Assembly: GCA_033296885.1 (NCBI GenBank)
Contig: MU864017.1
Span: 1-64,000, forward strand
Reading direction: 5' to 3'
DNA from: Triangularia verruculosa
Lineage: Eukaryota > Ascomycota > Sordariomycetes > Sordariales > Podosporaceae
DNA: 64,000 bases
Shown here: piece by piece, positions 56,391 to 64,000 of the stretch
Numbering within the stretch: the stretch's first letter is position 1
How the letters are laid out: every line of letters starts with the position of its first letter
Notes under the pieces: model-generated
The model's database searches: none
Told to the model about the DNA's origin: nothing
Seen by the model: only the letters and a program-made list of their open reading frames with translations
Translations under genes and position numbers: made by a program

Positions 56391-59300
56391 ATGCCTTCGG
56401 CAGCCGTCGACGATGGCTTCGAGGCTCTGCTGGAGCCCTTCTACAACGGCAAAAAGCTCACTGACCCCATCAACACCAAGGAGGACAAGTACCAGCTGCT
56501 GCCTGCCTTCCTCAAGGTCAAGGGTCTCGTAAAACAGCACATCGACTCGTACAACTACTTTGTTGAGGAGGACATCAAGAAGATCGTCGAGGCCAATCGA
56601 GTGATCCGATGCGATCAAGAGCCCAGCTTCTGGCTCGAGTTTACCGACATCCGCGTCGGCAAGCCCACGAGAAACGATAATTCCCAGAGCCATGTCCAAA
56701 GTTCGAAAATCGTGTCGCCCATGGAGTGCCGTCTCCGCGATGCCACCTATGCCGCTCCCGTCGTTGTCGATATCGCCTATCCCAAGAACGGCGTCAGAAA
56801 CATCCGCAAAAATGTCCAGCTCTGCCGCATCCCGGTCATGCTCAAGAGCTCCAAGTGCTACCTCAATGGTGCCAATAATGCAACGATGGAGAATCTCAAC
56901 GAGTGTCCTCTGGACCCAGGCGGCTACTTCATCGTCGGCGGGACAGAAAAGGTCATCTTGATTCAGGAACAGCTCAGCAAGAACCGCGTGATTGTGGAAA
57001 AGGACGACAAGGGCGGTGTGCAGGCCTCCGTCACCAGTTCTACCCACGAGCGCAAGTCCAAGACATACGTCGTCCTTAAAAAAGACCGGATTCTGCTTAC
57101 CCACAACATTCTCGTCGAGCCTATTCCGATCGTCATCGTTCTCAAGGCCCTCGGCGGTCTATCCGACTACGACATCATGGAGCTGGTGGCGGGAGGAGAT
57201 TCCAGATACCAAGACGACTTTCTCATCAACTTTGAGGATGCGGCAAAGGCTGGAGTCTACACCCAACAACAGGCATTGGAGTATGTGGGTGCCAGAGTCA
57301 AGATGGGAGGTCCCAGAAAGCCAGGTCCCAAGTTCTCTGCTGGACCACGGCGCAACCCCATCGAGGAAGGCCTCGACGCCCTTTCCAACCTCATCGTTGC
57401 CCATGTCACTGTCAAGGACCTGGACTTTTACCCCAAGACCATCTACATTGCCATGATGGTGCGTCGTATTTTGATGGCAGTTCACAACCCCGAGCTTGTC
57501 GACGACCGTGATTTCGTTGGCAACAAACGTCTGGAGTTGGCCGGTCAGCTGTTATCTCTGCTGTTTGAGGATTTGCTCAAACAATTCATTTCGTCCCTCA
57601 AAATGAACATGGAGCACTTTTTTAAGAAACCCAACCGCACATCAGCATACGACCCCCTCGGACCTATCGGTGCGAATGGTATCCTAATCACCCAGGGGTT
57701 GAACAGGGCCATTCAGAGTGGAAACTGGACCGTCAAGCGTTTCGGTATGAACCGAGCAGGTGTGACACACGTACTCAGCCGTCTCAGCTACATCGCTGCA
57801 CTCGGCATGATGACGAGAATCAGCAGTCAATTCGAAAAGACCAGGAAGGTTTCCGGTCCCAGAGCCCTTCAGCCTTCGCAGTGGGGTATGCTGTGCACAT
57901 CAGACACACCCGAAGGCGAGGCCTGTGGTCTGGTGAAGAACTTGGCGCTCATGACACATATCACCACCGAGGCGGGAGAGGAGAAGGTCAAGAAGTGTGT
58001 CTCGACACTGATCGAGGGCATCCGGCTCGTTGAGGAGTGTAGCGGCACAGAGATGCATGAGGAGAACGCCTTCATCATCCATGTCAACGGCACACCCTAT
58101 GCCTTGACTCTTGACGCAGCGGCCTTCACCAAGAGGTTCAAACAATTCCGGCGTCGTGGTGTATTGTCGGCTTTTATTGGAATCCACACTAGTCATGCCA
58201 CCGCGTCCATCCACATCGCCACGGACGAAGGCCGCATTTGCCGGCCATACATCATCGTCCAAAACGGAAAGACAATGCTCGAAGCTGCCCATCTGGATCT
58301 TCTTCGGCAAAAGAAGGCGACTTTTGAGGACTTCCTGAAGAAAGGTGTGCTGGAATATCTGGATGTGAATGAGGAAAACGACGCCTTGATTGCTATCCAC
58401 GAGTCCGACATCAACGGGAAGACAACCCATCTGGAAATCGAGCCGTTCACGATCCTGGGCGCTGTTGCTGGCCTCATTCCATTTCCGCACCACAATCAGT
58501 CACCTCGTAATACCTACCAATGTGCTATGGGCAAGCAAGCCATAGGGTTCATTGCTTACAACCAACAAAACCGCATCGATACCCTTCACTACACCCTGGT
58601 CTATCCTCAACGGCCCATGGTCATCACCAAGACCATCCAGCTTATCCATTACGACAAACTCCCTGCTGGCCAAAACGCCACCGTCGTCGTCATGTCTTAC
58701 TCGGGGTACGATATAGAAGACGCCCTTGTGCTCAACAAGGCATCTTGTGATCGAGGTTTTGGTCGCTGCCAGGTGTTTAAGAAGTATACGGCTGAGCTGC
58801 AGACATACACCAATCAAAACAGAGACCGACTGGGTGGTATTCAGCGCGATGAAGAAGGCCAGCCAAAGGAGAGATATGGGGTGTTGGATCAGGACGGTCT
58901 GGCCACTCCTGGGATGAAGCTCAAGGATGGCGATATCATGATCATGAAGGAGACTCCCCTCGACCAACAGTCGACGGGCATCGGTGGAGATAAGAACACA
59001 ACCGATTTCCGCCCCAGTCCCATCAGCTACAAGATCAAGGACCCAGCCGTTGTCGACAAGGTCATTATCACTACCAAGGAGAATGGCACGCCGCTGATGA
59101 AGGTCCGGACCAGACAAACACGCCGACCAGAACTGGGTGACAAGTTTTCGTCTCGCCACGGACAGAAGGGTGTCGTTGGTATCATTGTGGACCAGGAGGA
59201 TTTGCCCTTCTCCGACCAGGGAGTTACGCCCGACATCATCATGAACCCCCACGGTTTCCCCTCGCGTATGACAGTCGGCAAGTTGTTTGAGTGCTTGACT

Positions 59301-59873
59301 GGCAAAGCATCCGTGGTTGCTGGAAGACGGGAGCACGGTTTTGGCGATGCGTTCCGGTCTCATCCAGTGGAGGAAATGGGCAAGGTGCTCATCGACTATG
59401 GCTTCTCATGGGAAGGCAAGGACTACTTTACCTCTGGCATCACGGGCGAGCCGCATGAGGCGTATCTTTTCAACGGGCCCATCTTTTACCAGCGCCTCAA
59501 GCACATGGTGGCAGACAAGATGCACTCGCGCTCTCGTGGCCCACGCGCCGTCCTCACACGTCAGCCTACGGAAGGTCGTTCCCGTGACGGTGGTTTGCGT
59601 CTAGGAGAAATGGAGCGTGATTGCTTGATTGCCTACGGTGCCTCGCAGCTGTTATTGGAGCGTTTGATGCACAGCTCGGATGCTACCAAAGTGGACGTTT
59701 GCGAACGATGCGGACTCATGGGGTACAAGGGGTACTGCCAGACTTGCAAGACGACGAGCAATGTCATGCAGATGACAATGCCATACGCTGCAAAGCTGTT
59801 GCTACAGGAGCTGATCTCGATGAATGTGGGTGTCAGGATGCAGCTAGAGGACCAGTTCCCATACCCCCGGTGA
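56391..59873 (+). CDS. rpc2: RNA polymerase III second-largest subunit RPC2
   Basis: Single exon, 1160 aa, the normal RPC2/Ret1 length. It is the beta-like subunit of Pol III, which makes tRNAs, 5S rRNA and U6. Conserved blocks run in order: the lobe and protrusion; NRVIVEKD and the Pol III-type DLDFYPKTIYIAMMVRRIL; the fork with SDTPEGEACGLVKNLALM (about 503-520); the hybrid-binding region with GDKFSSRHGQKGVVG (about 913-927) and MNPHGFPSRMT; and the anchor zinc ribbon CERCGLMGYKGYCQTC (about 1104-1119). The ending QLEDQFPYPR is typical of Pol III rather than Pol I or II paralogues. The whole coding region is intronless. The large antisense frames inside it are shadows. Confidence 0.95.
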   Translation: MPSAAVDDGFEALLEPFYNGKKLTDPINTKEDKYQLLPAFLKVKGLVKQHIDSYNYFVEEDIKKIVEANRVIRCDQEPSFWLEFTDIRVGKPTRNDNSQSHVQSSKIVSPMECRLRDATYAAPVVVDIAYPKNGVRNIRKNVQLCRIPVMLKSSKCYLNGANNATMENLNECPLDPGGYFIVGGTEKVILIQEQLSKNRVIVEKDDKGGVQASVTSSTHERKSKTYVVLKKDRILLTHNILVEPIPIVIVLKALGGLSDYDIMELVAGGDSRYQDDFLINFEDAAKAGVYTQQQALEYVGARVKMGGPRKPGPKFSAGPRRNPIEEGLDALSNLIVAHVTVKDLDFYPKTIYIAMMVRRILMAVHNPELVDDRDFVGNKRLELAGQLLSLLFEDLLKQFISSLKMNMEHFFKKPNRTSAYDPLGPIGANGILITQGLNRAIQSGNWTVKRFGMNRAGVTHVLSRLSYIAALGMMTRISSQFEKTRKVSGPRALQPSQWGMLCTSDTPEGEACGLVKNLALMTHITTEAGEEKVKKCVSTLIEGIRLVEECSGTEMHEENAFIIHVNGTPYALTLDAAAFTKRFKQFRRRGVLSAFIGIHTSHATASIHIATDEGRICRPYIIVQNGKTMLEAAHLDLLRQKKATFEDFLKKGVLEYLDVNEENDALIAIHESDINGKTTHLEIEPFTILGAVAGLIPFPHHNQSPRNTYQCAMGKQAIGFIAYNQQNRIDTLHYTLVYPQRPMVITKTIQLIHYDKLPAGQNATVVVMSYSGYDIEDALVLNKASCDRGFGRCQVFKKYTAELQTYTNQNRDRLGGIQRDEEGQPKERYGVLDQDGLATPGMKLKDGDIMIMKETPLDQQSTGIGGDKNTTDFRPSPISYKIKDPAVVDKVIITTKENGTPLMKVRTRQTRRPELGDKFSSRHGQKGVVGIIVDQEDLPFSDQGVTPDIIMNPHGFPSRMTVGKLFECLTGKASVVAGRREHGFGDAFRSHPVEEMGKVLIDYGFSWEGKDYFTSGITGEPHEAYLFNGPIFYQRLKHMVADKMHSRSRGPRAVLTRQPTEGRSRDGGLRLGEMERDCLIAYGASQLLLERLMHSSDATKVDVCERCGLMGYKGYCQTCKTTSNVMQMTMPYAAKLLLQELISMNVGVRMQLEDQFPYPR

Positions 59874-59934
59874 GATGCACAGTGCGTCCACTGGCAATAG
59901 CCGCGGTGGAGATTGTTCACCATGGCCACGGATT

Positions 59935-59953
59935 AGAGAGAGAGAGAGAGAGA
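59935..59953 (+). repeat. (GA)n dinucleotide microsatellite
   Basis: About nine GA units in the 3' flank of rpc2. Confidence 0.85.
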
Positions 59954-60511
59954 AAAGGGCTTGCATGTGGGCTGTGGCGTTCGGATTGGGCTTGAGTTTG
60001 TTGGGGATGGGCGAGTGGTGCTATGGCGTTTTAGTTGTGCTTTAGGGCTTGCCGTATATTTGAGGTTCACAGTCTTCGTTGTATATATCTAGTCACGGGA
60101 ATGAGTAGCCAGGTATTCAAAAGGTAGAGGGTATCGTATTCAGCATTGGCATTTGCGAATATATCCGGTAATCAAGTTTTATCACTTTTGTGTCTCTGAC
60201 TCGGTGTGGCTGTTCATGTTCCGCGATGACGGTGAGAGTGGTCGGTGGCTTTTTAGGTATAGAGTTTACGGTTCCCATGATAAGGGCGGCGAGTCACAAA
60301 CCACACCTTCTCTCGTGGCTTCGGTGTGGGTTTGTGGGCATAACTTTAATTCAGATGTCCTCTAGTGTCTCACCTGACTGGAAGGCTTTCTCCCTCTCGC
60401 ACACACACTTTTACTCTTCTTCTCTTTGGAATTACCTACCTTCTTTTTCTTCTTTCCGAGACTTCAGTCCATCCACAAGGAACTTCATCGATTGAAGAAT
60501 AGCCAATCCAG

Positions 60512-60613
60512 GTAAGCAGATGCAATGATGATTCATAACCATCATGATGGCACCTATATCCAACTCTGTCAATATCATCGTCGTCAGTTACCTATGCTGA
60601 CCTTCTTCCACAG
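60512..60613 (+). other. Probable 5' UTR intron of the 1108-aa coiled-coil gene
   Basis: CAG followed by GTAAGC opens at 60512. CTGAC then TTCTTCCACAG closes at 60613, 47 nt before the ATG. Both signals are strong. Spliced leader inferred. Confidence 0.55.
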
Positions 60614-60660
60614 CTAGAAACCCGGACGATTCATTCGTTACCACCTCAACAGCATTCACG

Positions 60661-63600
60661 ATGTCTGACTCAAAGGACTCAAACTCCACCCCAACAACAC
60701 CACCACCAGCACTATTGACCGCCGACCCAGGGCCATCTACCCGGGCACAGTTGCTCACACGGTACACCCCCAAGGCACCACTCTCCAACATGAGCCCCTC
60801 GGTCGAGTCGTACCTGCAGTCTCTTGTCCAGTCTCAGTTCGCCTCCCTCATCGAGTCCCACAGTGAGATGCACCACGAGATCCAGACCCTCACCCGCCAG
60901 AACGGCAAATTGGGCGTCCGCCTCGCCTTTGCGGAGGGGGACCTCCGGGCCGAGCACGTCGAGCTCGAGAAGAAGCCTGCCGTTGACAGCGGCATTGCTG
61001 GCAAGTTTGCTGAGCTCGAGAAGAAGCTCGCCTCGCTCGAGATGAAGCTTGCCGCTGAGAGTAGCAATGCTGGCAAGTTTGCCGAGTTGGAGAGGAAGCT
61101 CACCTGGCTCGAGAAAAACAGCAGCAATGCCGGCAAGCTTGCCGAGATGGAGAGGACGATCATCACGCGCAATGCTGTCAAGCTTGTCGAGGTGGAGAGG
61201 AAGCTCGTCTCGCTCGAGGAGAAGAAGCCTGCTGCCGCCGATGACAGCGGCAATGCTAGCAAGCTTGCCGAGATGGAGAGGAAGCTCTTCTTGCTCGAGA
61301 GAAAGCTTGCCATCGCTGACAGAAGCAATGCTGACAAGGTTACCGAGGTGGAGGACAAGATTGCCGATCTTGAAGCAGCGCTCGACGACAAGGCGGACGA
61401 CTGGCAGATTGACGATGCCATGGAGTTGAGCAAGAACAACGAAGAGAAGGTGCGCGACCTCAAGACGTACTTTGACGACAAGCTGGCTTCGATGGAGGAG
61501 GGCATCGCCGGCTGTGTCGAGCTGAAGGGCAAAATCGACGAGAAGCTGGCTTCGCTGGAGGAGGACATCGGCTTTTATGGCGAGCTGGAGGACCAAGTCG
61601 ACATGGTCAATGACAGGTGCGATGCTTTTGAAAGCCGCGATTCTGGCTTCGGGAAGGCGCTGGATGGCCTGGAAGAGGCGATGAAGGGTGTGCAGAGGTC
61701 TGTTGAGCGGGAGCGCGGCCTGAATGCGGAGGCGAGGAATAAGGTGGATGAGCTAAAGGCGCAGGTCGAGGTTCTTGGGGAGAATGGCCGGGTGCCCCAG
61801 GAGGAGCACGAAGGTCTGGAGAAGAGGGTATCCCCGCTTGAGGCGGCGGTCGAGGCGGCGGATAAGAATATGAAGGAGCTGAAGGAGTCGGTGGAGCAGA
61901 TGAGCATTCGGGCGACTGTGGCTGAAATGCGCCGGGCGGCTAGTTCAATGAGGGTTGAAAACGGTGGCAACTCGATGGTGAGTGCGGAGGAGAGTGTGGA
62001 GCTGAAGCAAATGGTGCTTGAGTTGCAGAAAGATATGTCTGAGAGGTTTAAGACCTTGACTGAGAGTCATTCTGAGCTCGAGAAGACCGTTAATTCTGTT
62101 GAGAACCACATGGAGGAGAAGATGGAGAAGCTGAATGAGAAGATATATGACAAGGCTATGGAGATGGAGGACAAGATGATGGAGATGGAGGACAAGATGA
62201 TGGAGATGGAGGGGTGGATGGAGGAGATGCAGGAGAAGACAGAGGAGATGGAGGAGCAGATGAAGGACAAGGTTGGGTTGGCGGAGTATGGGAAGTTGGA
62301 AGACAACGTACTAGCTCTGGAGGATACAGTCGATTGGTGGAGGAAGAGGAAAGAGGAGTTTGAGGAGGAGGTGGAGGAGGAGGAAGAGGACGGGGACGAG
62401 GACGAGGACGGGGGCGGGTGGGATGAATTGGTTAGGACAGTCAAGGATATGGCCAAGAAGGTGGAGTTTGTGGAAAAGACCTTGGAGGAGAAGGCTGACG
62501 AGGAAAAGTGTGTCTTGCTTGATGAGAGATTGGATGCCGTGGAAGAGGCGGTCAAGGACTGGCAAGAGTATTACAATGAGGGTGAGGAGGAGGTTGACGA
62601 GGAGGAAGTGGAAAAAGAGGAGGAAGATAGTGGGTTGACGCAGTTGGTTAAGGCGGCTTGGGAGAGGATGGACGGGTTGGAGGAGGCTCTCGATGGAAAG
62701 GCTGACGAGTGGAAGTGTGTGGAGTTCGGTGAGAGAGTGAAGGCCTTGGAAGAGGCGCTGAGTAATATCACGGATGACGAGGATGACAAGTTCAGGATGG
62801 GCAACATGCTGGCAAGGCTGGGAAATCTGGAGATTGACGTGGAGAAGGGGAAACTGGGGAAGTGGGAGGAAACGCAACCGGCATCGCGCCCTTGTTTTTC
62901 CCCGTGGAACGACTGGCCCAGCTACCCGGAGTATCATTTTCAATCGAACCCGCCCACACCCCCAAAGGAATTTGTAAAGGCAGATCCTTTTACTTGTGAG
63001 TATCCCATGCGCCGAAATCTTCCTATCACTGATATGAGACGAGATGATGCTGACTCCAACATCGACACTTCAGCCATGGCCTCCGACAACGTCAGGATGG
63101 ACACCCCACCCCGTCAATCTATGCCCTTTGGCGGCTACCCTTTTTCAGGGCCTGCCCGGAAACATTGGTTCAGTAGCTTGAACGCGAGGCCAGTAGGAGA
63201 GGAGATCGGGGGTGTGGTGACGGGCATGAAGGAGAGCACTCAGCAGGCTGCTGCTGCTGTCGACCCGTTCTCATCCCAAACCATACCCGCACAAACCATG
63301 GCCATGAAGGTTGCCATCCCTACCGAGGCCGGGATGATGATGGCCCCGGACACGATGTCAAGCCTCTACCCGTCACACCCCTTCAACGGAGGCCACCCTG
63401 CAGTGCCCTCCTTTTCCGATCCCCAGGTTCCTCGGGCCTGTTATTACCCCCCCAGCATCCCCATCCATTATCAACCCCCGGCATTTAAACCCAGCCACCT
63501 CCAGGGCTGGACCCCTATCCCCCCCAGCTATCGCCGGGGCCCCAACCCCCATCAACCTCAGTCCCGCCTGGGGCCCATTTGTCGCGAAGTCTCTATTGCA

Positions 63601-63775
63601 AAACAAATCCTAGACCTTAGCAACAAGGCGAGAGACGACAAGGAAGCCAAAGCCTCCACGACAGCAACCGCGGGAGCAACTGACGAGGCGACCTTTTGGC
63701 GCGACATGGAAGCTCTGGAGGACGAGCCAACCCTTTGTGAAGCTAGTGACAAGAACAAGGGAAAGGAGAAGGATC

Positions 63776-63806
<31 letters not shown>

Positions 63807-63987
63807 CAAGGGTGAAATGTCAGAGGACTCGGAGGATTACTATGAGAAGGACTCGGACGAAGAAGAAGAGGATTTTCTTGTGGAAGCCACAGAGTCGGAT
63901 ACGGAGGATTGGGATGTTGATGATGATGAGGATGGGACGCGGGTTTTTGGATCGGCGAAGGATGGGCGAGGGTACTGGGTAGCGTAG
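60661..63987 (+). CDS. Large coiled-coil repeat protein of unknown function (1108 aa)
   Basis: Single uninterrupted exon ending 13 bp before the window edge. The N-terminal 45 residues are Thr/Pro-rich. Residues 90-260 contain degenerate repeats of about 30 residues, with the theme (S/N)NAGKFAELERKLxxLE. From there to about residue 730 the sequence is long Glu/Lys/Met coiled coil, including near-identical MMEMEDK units near 505-520 and acidic inserts at about 565-585 and 640-655. Residues 740-1000 are Pro-rich and possibly disordered. The tail is acidic with a run of nine or more Asp coded by (GAT)n and ends GRGYWVA. I do not recognise a family. It may be a cytoskeletal, spindle-pole or nuclear-envelope scaffold by architecture alone; similar-looking repeats also arise in fast-evolving lineage-specific proteins. 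Confidence 0.75.
63776..63806 (+). repeat. (GAT)n microsatellite inside a coding region
   Basis: About ten GAT units in frame, coding poly-Asp in the acidic tail of the coiled-coil protein. Length is likely to vary between strains in steps of one residue. Confidence 0.9.
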
Positions 63988-64000
63988 GGTTGAGTGAAGG

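Larger units (their letters stand above)
59874..60660. other. Intergenic region rpc2 / coiled-coil gene
   Basis: 787 bp with a (GA)n tract at 59935-59953 and a probable 5' UTR intron of the downstream gene. No gene is seen. Confidence 0.5.

Noticed and set aside
58500..59363. 287-codon minus-strand frame, and 269 codons at 56295-57104
   Set aside because: Antisense to rpc2; composition explained by codon bias of the real gene.
60712..61596. 294-codon minus-strand frame
   Set aside because: Antisense to the repetitive coiled-coil gene; Leu-rich because Glu and Lys codons read as Leu on the reverse strand.

Overview
This is nuclear DNA from a filamentous ascomycete, most likely a sordariomycete and probably Sordariales. 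The evidence is short GT-AG introns (mostly 50-150 nt) with TACTAAC or CTAAC branch points, strongly C- or G-ending codons, long UTR and intergenic spaces, and a mutated AT-rich tract at the left edge that looks like a RIP-inactivated repeat. The proteins are typical of this group: Ypt1, Gyp5, Erd2, Ctf4/SepB, Rad57, Rfc5, Rpc2, a Puf4-type Pumilio protein and a Stc1-domain protein. No secondary-metabolite cluster, virus, CRISPR array, rRNA or tRNA was found. All gene models were spliced by hand; junctions were accepted only when the reading phase closed and the protein stayed family-like.

Layout. 1-600 is an AT-rich, RIP-like remnant. 1550-5754 holds a SET-domain protein, a probable DUF2358-type mitochondrial protein on the minus strand, and ypt1 with five exons. 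5755-9419 is mostly noncoding, with microsatellites and a 65-codon serine-rich gene that has its own TATA box. 9420-21809 holds the succinyl-CoA ligase beta subunit, a lysine-rich nuclear-type protein, a Gyp5-like TBC RabGAP and a 998-aa protein of unknown function. 23970-30473 holds a WD40 protein divergent from ctf4, then an intact-looking 476-bp MITE with 53-bp inverted repeats and a perfect 8-bp target duplication, then rps8. 31570-42261 holds two single-pass membrane proteins, rad57, a Stc1-domain gene and a LicD-family gene. 43857-52658 holds erd2, rfc5 and a six-exon Puf4-like gene, all on the minus strand. 56391-63987 holds Pol III subunit RPC2 and an 1108-aa coiled-coil protein, both on the plus strand.

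Functional links. Ypt1, its likely GAP (Gyp5) and the HDEL/KDEL receptor Erd2 all act in ER-Golgi traffic. Ctf4, Rfc5 and Rad57 act at or behind the replication fork, and both ctf4 and rfc5 have an ACGCGT (MCB-type) site 120-150 bp upstream of their ATG. These are loose neighbourhoods, not operons.

The window is mainly ordinary conserved euchromatin. The observations I rate highest are the hAT-like MITE, an rps8 gene with a GC-AG intron followed by an 8-nt microexon, a recurrent switch from C-rich 5' halves to G-rich 3' halves on coding strands, and the large degenerate-repeat coiled-coil protein at the right edge.
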